Shown: positions 1-6,927 of the stretch, in pieces
Numbering within the stretch: the first letter of the stretch is position 1
Layout of the letters: every line of letters starts with the position of its first letter
DNA from: G020348385 sp964538085
GTDB taxonomy: Bacteria; Acidobacteriota; Aminicenantia; Aminicenantales; Aminicenantaceae
DNA length: 64,000 nucleotides
Direction of reading: 5' to 3'
Assembly: GCA_964538085.1 (NCBI GenBank)
Contig: CAZIDF010000015.1
Span: 23,622-87,621, forward strand
Made by a program: the position numbers and the translations under genes
The notes under the pieces: generated by a model
The model's database searches: none
What the model saw: the letters and a program-made list of their open reading frames with translations, nothing else
What the model was told of the DNA's origin: nothing

Positions 1-168
1 CGTCAAGAGAAAGCGATCCGCTTGGATGAGCTCCACTACGTGTCCTCCTGACTCCAAAGCGGAAATGACCTTTTGAATGGTCTCTTCCGGGTACCATTCC
101 CTGTTCTGCATACCAAACACGTTTATGGTGCCACTTCGATCTCGATTGTAAACAACGGCTACTCGCAT
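1..168 (-). CDS. ATP-grasp ligase, D-Ala-D-Ala ligase-like (N-terminal fragment)
   Basis: Translating the minus strand from the ATG at 168 gives 56 residues that run off the left edge in frame. The fragment begins MRVAVVYN and continues with a helix ending in a GGHVVELI strand. This resembles the first Rossmann-like unit of D-alanine-D-alanine ligases and related ATP-grasp enzymes, which also start with a V-x-V-x-Y/F-N strand. The ATP-grasp catalytic part lies outside the window, so the substrate cannot be named. A promoter-like sequence lies at 226-255. The gene is separate from the upstream tldE, which ends 109 nt away. No strong Shine-Dalgarno is visible, only AGAGAG about 8 nt upstream. 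It could also be a non-Ddl member of the superfamily. Confidence 0.6.
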   Translation of the reverse strand, partial: MRVAVVYNRDRSGTINVFGMQNREWYPEETIQKVISALESGGHVVELIQADRFLLT

Positions 169-225
169 ATAAGTAAACTCTCTGAAAAAATGAATTTAGA
201 TAAAAAAATATTTTTATCAGATTTT

Positions 226-255
226 TATATATCTCGTTTGCCCCCAGTATGTCAA
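226..255 (-). promoter_or_regulatory. Predicted sigma70-type promoter for the ATP-grasp gene
   Basis: On the minus strand a perfect -35 TTGACA (250-255) is followed by an 18-nt spacer and TATATA (226-231). Transcription would start near 219, giving a leader of about 50 nt that is very AT-rich. This is a prediction from consensus only. Confidence 0.5.
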
Positions 256-277
256 GAATAAGGGGATTTACTTGCAG

Positions 278-1624
278 TTATTCGCCGGCAACGGTGAGTT
301 CTTGAACTTTTAAAGTGGGCCCGCAAATCGGGCTGCGGAATTCCAGGTCATTCGCCTTTTCCTCGATTTGATTCAGAATCGTACCCAGATTGCCGGCGAT
401 CGTGATTTCGGCAACGGGATACACGATCTCCCCATTCTCGACCCATAATCCAAAAGCACCCCGGCTGATATCTCCTGTAACAGGATTGAGTCCATGCCCG
501 ATAGTCCGGATGAGGATAAGCCCTTTTTTGGTTTTTTGGATGATATCTTCGGGTGATTTATCTCCTGGTACGAGAAAAAAATTATTCGGCCCGACACTGC
601 CGTTATCTGCATTCCCGGTGGAGGGAAGGCCGAGTTTTTTTCCGGCATAGGTATTGCAGAGGTAATTTTTCAGCTTACCTTTTTCGATAACACAGTGTTT
701 TCCGGTGGGGACTCCTTCTGAATCGTACGGCCTCGTTCCCAGTCTCCCAGGGATTTGGCCATCATCGTAAACGGTGATGTTTTCGTTGCCGATCTTTTCA
801 CCCAACCTATCGGAAAGAAATGACAGTTTCTGATAAACTGCCATTCCTGAGATACAGGAAAATAAAAATCCCATTAGCCAGGAAGTCATGGGTGGTTCGA
901 ATATGACAGGAATGGTCTGTGTCCTAATTTTCCTGGGATTGATTTGTCGGACAGTTCTTTCCACGGCTTTTTTGGCCACCGTTTCAGGCAGCTCGAGCGA
1001 TCCAAAATGCCTTTTGGTGCTGAACCAATAATCTTCCACCTTGGAATCTGTCTCCCCGGCCTGGATACCCACACTCAGACTGCATACAGTTTCTTTGTAT
1101 TCATGGGAAAATCCATGGGAGTTGGCCAAGACGGAATTGATTTCTTTGGTCTCAAAACTGGCTCCGTGTGAGTTTGTAATCCTTTCATCGGAGAGGGCGA
1201 TCCTTTCTGTTTCCATAGCCAAGGAAATCTTTTTTTCAGCGCTCAGCTCAGAGATCGCCGGGTCAAAGATATTTAGGCGCGATACGTCGAAAGGGCGTTG
1301 TTTGAAAATGGGCAGACCGGCGAATTCATCGGGATTGGCAAGCTTTGACCGCTTAATGGAATTCTTCAAAAGCCGCTCCAAGACTTGCGAATTGAAGTCG
1401 GAAGATGAGGCCGAGGCTGTTTTATTGTCTTTGATAACTCTGAGACCCAAGTATCTGGAACCTGCTTCAACCAAACTTTCCACTTTGCCTTGCCTAACGT
1501 CCACACTGAATTCCATCCCATCCATTATAGAAATCTCGATTTCATCGGCTCCTTGGGAACGGCCAAAGGTCACCAATCTTTCCGCCAATTCCTTCAACTC
1601 TGGAGTCTCATGCCGGTCTTTCAC
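278..1624 (-). CDS. tldE: TldE/PmbA-family metallopeptidase subunit
   Basis: The 448-residue protein belongs to the TldD/PmbA family. In the known TldD-TldE heterodimer, TldE is the partner without the metal site, and the complex degrades short or unstructured peptides and can mature peptide antibiotics. No HExxxH motif is present, as expected for TldE. The C-terminal part keeps the family pattern (DNGSVGPNNF, then GHGLNPVTGDISRGAFGLW). The start is placed at a GTG (1624) that forms a GTGA overlap with the tldD stop. It is preceded by GGAGG at 6-nt spacing. A longer reading frame from 1669 would overlap tldD by 49 nt and has no ribosome site. It is translationally coupled to tldD. Confidence 0.9.
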   Translation of the reverse strand: MKDRHETPELKELAERLVTFGRSQGADEIEISIMDGMEFSVDVRQGKVESLVEAGSRYLGLRVIKDNKTASASSSDFNSQVLERLLKNSIKRSKLANPDEFAGLPIFKQRPFDVSRLNIFDPAISELSAEKKISLAMETERIALSDERITNSHGASFETKEINSVLANSHGFSHEYKETVCSLSVGIQAGETDSKVEDYWFSTKRHFGSLELPETVAKKAVERTVRQINPRKIRTQTIPVIFEPPMTSWLMGFLFSCISGMAVYQKLSFLSDRLGEKIGNENITVYDDGQIPGRLGTRPYDSEGVPTGKHCVIEKGKLKNYLCNTYAGKKLGLPSTGNADNGSVGPNNFFLVPGDKSPEDIIQKTKKGLILIRTIGHGLNPVTGDISRGAFGLWVENGEIVYPVAEITIAGNLGTILNQIEEKANDLEFRSPICGPTLKVQELTVAGE

Positions 1625-3051
1625 TGGAGTCCTCCAACCGTCATTTTTGCCACTTTCATGGTGGGGCATCCATCCGTTACCGGCGCTGCTTGGCCCTCTT
1701 TTCCGCAGGTTCCTGTCTGCAACCCAAAGGTCAGGTCAGATCCGACTTTTTCGATTTTTTGAAGGATGTCGATGTTCGTCCCGATCAACGTAGCTTGTTT
1801 GACAGGGAATGTGAGTTTTCCATTTTCAATCATAGATCCAGAGCTGACTGAAAAGGTGAATTTTCCGGATTCTTCGACCTGCCCTCCTTGGAATTTGTCT
1901 GCGTAGAATCCTTTTTTAACGGATTTTATTATTTCTTCTGGATCGTATTCTCCTGCTGCGATATAGGTATTGCTCATCCTCGGAATGGGTATGCATGTGA
2001 AGTCTTGCCTTCGACCATGTCCGGTCATGGGACTCTTCATAAGATTTGCAGACAATCTATCCTGAAGGAGTCCAACAAGCTTACCTTCCTCTATCAAAGG
2101 CGTTTTTTTCGGTATGGTTCCTTCGTCATCGATGTTGTAGGAGCCGCGAAAAAACGGTATCGTGGGATCGTCATAAATAAAGATCTGTTCGCTTCCGACT
2201 TTTTGGCCCATTTTATCCCAAAAGATCGACGTTTTTTTTCTGTTGAAATCGGCCTCGAGCAGATGTCCAACAGCTTCATGGATCAAGACACCGCTGTGCC
2301 CTGGGGACAACACGACGGGCATTTCTCCCGCTGGAGGCGGGATCGCATCGAGGAGGCGAGTGGCCTCTTGAGCCGCTTCCTCTCCGATGCTTTCCGGCGT
2401 CATCTCCTTTGAGAAGTATTCCACTCCGACTCTTCCTCCTCCTCCAGAAAAGCCCGCCTCTCTTTTCCCATCTATTTCTGCGATGCACAAACAATTCATC
2501 TTGATGAGCGGCTGCACATCGGATAGGTTCAGTCCCTCTGAGTTTGCAATATTTATATAACGGGTTTGGTCGATGAAGGACACTTTTACTTTTTTTATCC
2601 TGCGGTCGAACTTTTGAGCGGATCGATAGGCTATTTTGACCAAGAAAATCTTATTTTCCAATGATACATCCTGTGCCGGTCGAAGGATGGGATAGAAATT
2701 GTGTCCGATGGGACTGGATTGAAAAGGGGGTAATCGATGAGAGATGGAACCTTTTGCGATGGAAGATGCCGTGAGAGCAGCTCTTTCAATTTTTTCGATG
2801 GAAAGATCATTTGTGTAGCCGTATCCTGTCTGGTCTCCGAAGATAACCCGAACTCCTGCGCCGAGCATGATATTTTCTGACGTTTCCTTTATGATATCCT
2901 CCTCCATGTTGATGGAGCGAAAAAGCCGGTATTCAAGAAAGATTTCAGCAAAATTTCCCCCCTGAGAAAGGGCGGTGTTCAAGATTTTTTGAAGGTCGTC
3001 GACGGTCAAGGAAAAATGATCTTCGAAGGGAAGCGAATCGATACTTTTCAT
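1621..3051 (-). CDS. tldD: TldD-family zinc metallopeptidase
   Basis: This 476-residue protein is the metal-binding partner of the TldD/TldE protease. The signature HEAVGH (residues 258-263) is the HExxxH zinc motif of the family, inside the conserved stretch LSPGHSGVLIHEAVGH. A glycine-rich FSGGGGRVGVEYF segment precedes it, and the C-terminus ends in a typical TMKVAKMTVGG. The start is set at the ATG at 3051, which overlaps the upstream stop as ATGA and has AGAGGA upstream. A reading frame open further to 3411 is the shadow of the membrane protein. Gene order flippase-tldD-tldE with 4-nt overlaps implies one transcript. The enzyme is cytoplasmic in characterised members. Confidence 0.93.
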   Translation of the reverse strand: MKSIDSLPFEDHFSLTVDDLQKILNTALSQGGNFAEIFLEYRLFRSINMEEDIIKETSENIMLGAGVRVIFGDQTGYGYTNDLSIEKIERAALTASSIAKGSISHRLPPFQSSPIGHNFYPILRPAQDVSLENKIFLVKIAYRSAQKFDRRIKKVKVSFIDQTRYINIANSEGLNLSDVQPLIKMNCLCIAEIDGKREAGFSGGGGRVGVEYFSKEMTPESIGEEAAQEATRLLDAIPPPAGEMPVVLSPGHSGVLIHEAVGHLLEADFNRKKTSIFWDKMGQKVGSEQIFIYDDPTIPFFRGSYNIDDEGTIPKKTPLIEEGKLVGLLQDRLSANLMKSPMTGHGRRQDFTCIPIPRMSNTYIAAGEYDPEEIIKSVKKGFYADKFQGGQVEESGKFTFSVSSGSMIENGKLTFPVKQATLIGTNIDILQKIEKVGSDLTFGLQTGTCGKEGQAAPVTDGCPTMKVAKMTVGGLQ

Positions 3052-4073
3052 TCTGTTATCCTCTTTTCTTGGGATCGGAATAGGGTGAGATAGAGGATGC
3101 TGCCTATTCCCAAAAGGTATTCGAATAAATTGGTAATGAGATGGACACCGCTGGAAAGGATGGCGATCCTTTTTTCGAATCCCATGAGCATGAGTGTCAA
3201 GGCCCACGCCGATTCCCAGGTTCCGAAGCCTCCTATCCCTTTGATCGGGAGGGCAGATGTCAATTCTGCACCTGTTATGCCCAAGATCGTTTTGGAAAAG
3301 CTCAAGCTCTCCAGAGAAAATCCATGGCTGCGCAACAGAGCGTAAAGGAGGAGAAAAAGGGAGCTGTATTTTGCAAAGCGTATTCCCAAAGAGAGGATGA
3401 AAAGAGGCCAACCGACCCTTCTTTCTTTGATTTTTTTTAGTTCTTCGATGGTCAATTGCAACTTAAGGACACTGACTTCGGCCCATTTTTTTTTGTCCTG
3501 TTTGGATACCTGCAAAAACCATCGATAAAATTTCAAGGCTATTTCACCGAGCTTAACCGCTTTCCAGAAAACGAAAAAAACCAGGAAAAAGAAGGCAAAA
3601 GAAATAAGCAGCAAAGTCCCATTAGAAATAGATGTTTCTCCTAATCCTACGGCTAGTATCGCAAAGGCCAAAAAAGGGCTCAAAGTGAGAAAATCTAGAA
3701 TAAAAGCCACCACAAAGCTCGAGGAGGCAGATTCAAAGGAATATTTCATGCTTTTGTTGAGCACATAAACATAGGAAAGAGATCCGATCCGCGCTGGGAA
3801 GAGGTCCACGAAGAGGTTACGGATGAAGGTGACCAAAAAAACATCACGCCAGCTTGAGGGGTAGGGGAGAAGGAGCCACTTGTAACGCCACGCTCGAAGC
3901 GAAGCTCCAATTAAGGCAACGATCATGAATGCCAGGAGTCCGGGAATATAAATCCGGGAAAATGTTTGGATGAAGTCTTTTAATTCGATTTTTGTGAGGA
4001 GAAACCAGATGAGAATTGCGGAAGTGAATACCGAAACAAGAAGGGAGAGGATCTTCTTTTTATCCACACCCAT
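3048..4073 (-). CDS. Lysylphosphatidylglycerol synthase TM-domain (UPF0104/AglD-like) membrane protein
   Basis: The 341-residue protein has about eight hydrophobic segments and the pattern of the MprF N-terminal flippase/UPF0104 family: RAWRYKWLL after the second segment, DLFPARIG in the middle, and SALPIKGIGGFGTWE near residue 280. Members are integral inner-membrane proteins implicated in lipid translocation or use as accessory factors in glycolipid synthesis. The exact substrate is unknown. It leads the flippase-tldD-tldE transcript. No Shine-Dalgarno precedes the ATG at 4073. The predicted -10 box ends directly before this ATG, so the real start may be the GTG at 4067 (residue 3) on a leaderless mRNA. 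Function in peptide turnover is not implied by the family. Confidence 0.8.
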   Translation of the reverse strand: MGVDKKKILSLLVSVFTSAILIWFLLTKIELKDFIQTFSRIYIPGLLAFMIVALIGASLRAWRYKWLLLPYPSSWRDVFLVTFIRNLFVDLFPARIGSLSYVYVLNKSMKYSFESASSSFVVAFILDFLTLSPFLAFAILAVGLGETSISNGTLLLISFAFFFLVFFVFWKAVKLGEIALKFYRWFLQVSKQDKKKWAEVSVLKLQLTIEELKKIKERRVGWPLFILSLGIRFAKYSSLFLLLYALLRSHGFSLESLSFSKTILGITGAELTSALPIKGIGGFGTWESAWALTLMLMGFEKRIAILSSGVHLITNLFEYLLGIGSILYLTLFRSQEKRITE

Positions 4074-4102
4074 ATTTAAATGCAGACCTAGAATAAAGTC
4101 AA
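4074..4102 (-). promoter_or_regulatory. Predicted promoter for flippase-tldD-tldE
   Basis: On the minus strand TTGACT (4097-4102), a 17-nt spacer and TTAAAT (4074-4079) form a moderate sigma70-type promoter. The -10 element touches the annotated ATG. Transcription would therefore start inside the first codons, close to the alternative GTG at 4067. Confidence 0.4.
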
Positions 4103-4144
4103 TCGGTAAACGATCTGTATCTATGCCCTCGAATTTTCCGCTTT

Positions 4145-4405
4145 TCTTAACGAGGAAGCATCCTTATTTCCGTGTACAGGCTTTTGGATATGGTTTTGCT
4201 CCCGTGAAGATTTTTAAGCCTCTCTTCCCCTGACAGTCCAGATCTCTCATCCTTTAGCAAAGTCGTGCTCAATACATCCTCGCCGTCTGACTTTGTCAGA
4301 TTCCCTCGAAGAGTGGCTCGTGAAGGCTAAATCTTCAATGGTCGCTTCAACCATCCCCAAAAGCGCAATTTATCACGGGAATAAGGATACTTACTCTTAA
4401 TGAGG
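4145..4405 (+). mobile_element. MITE-like element, copy A (with target duplications)
   Basis: This accounts for most of the 374-nt gap between the flippase gene and nadC. The 239-bp body (4156-4394) has imperfect terminal inverted repeats: GCATCCTTATTTCCGT at the left and GTATCCTTATTCCCGT read inward from the right. It is flanked by an 11-bp near-duplicate, TCTTAACGAGG (4145-4155) and TCTTAATGAGG (4395-4405). It shares long near-identical blocks with copies at 21560 and 55001. Compared with those it lacks an internal stretch of roughly 80 bp after GAAGATTTTTAA. There is no transposase and no intact coding frame. A small hairpin TCTGAC-TTT-GTCAGA lies at 4286-4300. Confidence 0.75.
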
Positions 4406-4410
4406 AAAAT

Positions 4411-4439
4411 TTGACTGGGAAGGGGGAAAAAACTATAAT
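4411..4439 (+). promoter_or_regulatory. Strong predicted promoter of nadC, probably leaderless
   Basis: TTGACT (4411-4416), a 17-nt spacer and a perfect TATAAT (4434-4439) precede nadC. The start codon begins only 8 nt after the -10 box and no Shine-Dalgarno exists. The mRNA is therefore predicted to begin at or within a few bases of the ATG. The right target duplication of mobile copy A ends 5 bp before the -35 box. Confidence 0.7.
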
Positions 4440-4447
4440 TTTTCCTT

Positions 4448-5281
4448 ATGTGGCGGAAAAACATCGATGCCCTGATCGAGGCGGCCCTTAAGGAGGATAT
4501 GCCTGAGGGAGATATCACTTCAGAGAGCATTGTTCCTGCCGGCTCGGTCTCTCGAGCTTTTATCGTATCTAAAGCAGAAGGCGTGCTCGCTGGAATATTT
4601 GTTGCTGAAAAAGTCTTCAAAAAAATCGATCAGAGAGTAAATATCGAGATACATCGAAAGGATGGCCAAAATATTTCCAGGGGAGATAAAATCGCTACTC
4701 TCAAAGGATCTTCCATTTCTTTGCTCAAAGGGGAAAGAACGGCTCTGAATTTTCTCCAGCGGATGTCAGGAATTGCCACAACAACCAGTAAATTTGTGAG
4801 GGCTTTGGAGGGGAAAAAAACCAAGATTCTGGATACACGAAAAACCACACCTGGACTTCGAGTTCTGGAAAAATATGCCGTCAAAATGGGGGGAGGAACG
4901 AATCACCGCTTCAGTCTGTCTGATATGGTTATGATAAAGGACAATCACATCAAGATAGTCGGGAATATTTCTAAGGCTGTACAGATGGCGAGAAAGAAGA
5001 TAAAACCAGGGACCAAGATAGAGGTAGAAACGACCGATATGGAGGAGGCTGAGCAAGCGCTGAGGAGCGGGGCGGATATCATCATGTTGGACAACATGTC
5101 CCTCGATAAAATGAGGGGAGTGGTGAAGATGCTAAACGGTAAGGTAGTCGTGGAAGTTTCTGGGAATGTCAACATAGCGAGAGCTTCGAAGATCGCGGAT
5201 TTCGGTGTGGACTTTATCTCTGTCGGCGCCTTAACTCATTCTTATAAATCTTTGGATATCAGTATGGAGTTCATTGACTGA
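4448..5281 (+). CDS. nadC: Nicotinate-nucleotide pyrophosphorylase (quinolinate phosphoribosyltransferase)
   Basis: NadC converts quinolinate and PRPP to nicotinate mononucleotide, CO2 and pyrophosphate in de novo NAD synthesis. The 277-residue product has the family motifs in order: EDMPEGDITSE at the N-terminus, ERTALNFLQRMSGIAT, DTRKTTPGLR, GGGTNHR and KDNH for substrate phosphate and carboxylate binding, and a C-terminal EVSGN...GALTHS. Length is normal. The ATG matches the conserved family N-terminus but has no ribosome-binding site, consistent with the leaderless promoter directly upstream. It is followed after 5 nt by nadB. nadA, the third enzyme of the pathway, is not in this window. 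Confidence 0.97.
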   Translation: MWRKNIDALIEAALKEDMPEGDITSESIVPAGSVSRAFIVSKAEGVLAGIFVAEKVFKKIDQRVNIEIHRKDGQNISRGDKIATLKGSSISLLKGERTALNFLQRMSGIATTTSKFVRALEGKKTKILDTRKTTPGLRVLEKYAVKMGGGTNHRFSLSDMVMIKDNHIKIVGNISKAVQMARKKIKPGTKIEVETTDMEEAEQALRSGADIIMLDNMSLDKMRGVVKMLNGKVVVEVSGNVNIARASKIADFGVDFISVGALTHSYKSLDISMEFID

Positions 5282-5286
5282 GGAAA

Positions 5287-6858
5287 ATGAAACAAGACGT
5301 ACATAAAACAGATATCTTGATCATCGGCTGTGGTATTGCAGGGGCGAGCACCGCTTTGGAAGCGGCGCAAAGTGGGCTCAAAGTCATTATCATAACGAAA
5401 AATGACAGACTGGAAGAATCCAACACCTTTTATGCCCAGGGGGGCATTGTGTCGCTCGGGCCTGGCGATCACCCAGAGCTTTTAAAAGAAGACATCTTCC
5501 AGACAGGGGATGGCATAAACAATCCTGAGGCTGTCGATATTCTTTCTAAAGAAGGGAAAAAAATGGTCGACAGCATTTTGATCGATGAATTGGAGATCCC
5601 CTTCACAAGGAGTTCTCCAGAAACCTTGGATTATGCTCAGGAGGGCGGCCATTCCCGGAGGAGAATACTGCATATCCGGGACACGACCGGAAAAACCATC
5701 GAGGAAAAATTTATCGCGGCATTGAAAAAATATTCGAATGTTACCCTTCTGACCGATCATACAGCGGTTGACCTGCTGACGGTTCCCCACCATTCCAAAA
5801 ATCCTACTTCATTCTACAAAGAATCGCGATGCATAGGCTGCTATGTATTGGACAACAAATCGAAAAAAGTAAAGATGATCTTTGCCCCCTACACTGTCCT
5901 TGCAACGGGAGGCTGCGGAGCTGTCTACCTTTACACATCCAATCCGAAGGGGGCTATCGGGGACGGATACGCGATGGCATACCAGGCCGGGGCAAGAATT
6001 GTCAATATGGAATACATACAATTTCATCCCACGTCTCTTTTTCACAGGGATGCCGATGGGTTTTTGATCTCTGAAACAGTGAGAGGAGAAGGGGCCAGGC
6101 TTAAAACGAAAGATGGCCAGGTATTCATGGAAAAATATTCTGATTTGAAAGACCTGGCTCCTCGCGATGAAGTCACTCGGGCCATCTATGAAGAAATGAC
6201 CAATACCAGTTCTAATTATGTCTATCTGGACCTTGCATCGTACACAAATATCGAAATAAAAAAACGTTTCCCCCATATATTCAAGACTTGCCTTCGTTAT
6301 GGAATAGACATGACAAAGGAATCCATCCCGGTCGTTCCAGCAGCGCACTATTGCTGTGGTGGAGTTTTGGTCGATGACTGGGGGCGAAGCTCCCTGCAGG
6401 GTTTGTATGCTGTAGGAGAGGTTTCCTGTACGGGCGTCCATGGGGCCAACAGGTTGGCCTCCACATCTTTATTGGAGGGATTGGTATGGGGAACCCGGGC
6501 AGCTAAGCACATTGCCTCTCATTATAATCCGACTCTTGAATACAATGTTTCAGAGATCCACCAGTGGTATTATCCGGAAATAGAGGAAGAGACGGATCCT
6601 GCGCTCATCAATCAGGATTGGATATCCATTCGGTCAACGATGTGGAATTATGCGGGCATCATCCGCACTACGAAGCGCCTGGAACGCGCTCGAGCCGATC
6701 TGGATTATCTCCGTCATAGGATTGAAAAATTCTACAGGGAAGCCAGGATGGATAGGAACGTCGTCGGCCTCAAACACGGAATTCAAGTGGCTCTGTTGAT
6801 CACCTACGCCGCCATCGGCAATCCGGTCAGCCGCGGGTCCCATTACCTTAAAGATTAA
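5287..6858 (+). CDS. nadB: L-aspartate oxidase
   Basis: NadB is the FAD enzyme that oxidises L-aspartate to iminoaspartate for quinolinate synthesis. The 523-residue protein opens with the dinucleotide-binding GCGIAGASTALEAA, followed by ESNTFYAQGGIVS, a typical fumarate reductase/aspartate oxidase flavin loop. It continues with IQFHPTSL, GEGARL, and the active-site region RDEVTRAIYEEM and PAAHYCCGGV...VGEVSCTGVHGANRLASTSLLEG. It begins 5 nt after nadC, with GAGGAAA just upstream of the ATG, so the two genes form one operon. Aspartate oxidase rather than succinate dehydrogenase is supported by the pairing with nadC and the absence of sdhB/C genes nearby. Confidence 0.96.
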   Translation: MKQDVHKTDILIIGCGIAGASTALEAAQSGLKVIIITKNDRLEESNTFYAQGGIVSLGPGDHPELLKEDIFQTGDGINNPEAVDILSKEGKKMVDSILIDELEIPFTRSSPETLDYAQEGGHSRRRILHIRDTTGKTIEEKFIAALKKYSNVTLLTDHTAVDLLTVPHHSKNPTSFYKESRCIGCYVLDNKSKKVKMIFAPYTVLATGGCGAVYLYTSNPKGAIGDGYAMAYQAGARIVNMEYIQFHPTSLFHRDADGFLISETVRGEGARLKTKDGQVFMEKYSDLKDLAPRDEVTRAIYEEMTNTSSNYVYLDLASYTNIEIKKRFPHIFKTCLRYGIDMTKESIPVVPAAHYCCGGVLVDDWGRSSLQGLYAVGEVSCTGVHGANRLASTSLLEGLVWGTRAAKHIASHYNPTLEYNVSEIHQWYYPEIEEETDPALINQDWISIRSTMWNYAGIIRTTKRLERARADLDYLRHRIEKFYREARMDRNVVGLKHGIQVALLITYAAIGNPVSRGSHYLKD

Positions 6859-6868
6859 TGGGGTTCCG

Positions 6869-6896
6869 TTGACTTTAGACAGGCTTATTCTATAAT
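6869..6896 (+). promoter_or_regulatory. Predicted promoter of ileS-lspA-lgt-rluD
   Basis: TTGACT (6869-6874), a 16-nt spacer and a perfect TATAAT (6891-6896) precede ileS. The leader is about 25 nt and contains GGAG (6918-6921) 6 nt before the ATG. This promoter is of the conventional kind, unlike that of nadC. Confidence 0.65.
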
Positions 6897-6927
6897 AACA
6901 ATTTGAAAACGAGTGTTGGAGTGAATC

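Noticed and set aside
73..261. 62-codon open frame on the plus strand at the left edge
   Set aside because: It is antisense to the ATP-grasp gene fragment (1-168, minus) and its promoter. The minus frame gives a recognisable N-terminus, the plus frame does not.
4145..4405. Riboswitch or attenuator upstream of nadC
   Set aside because: The conserved sequence recurs upstream of unrelated genes, lies upstream of the -35 box and is therefore not transcribed with nadC.
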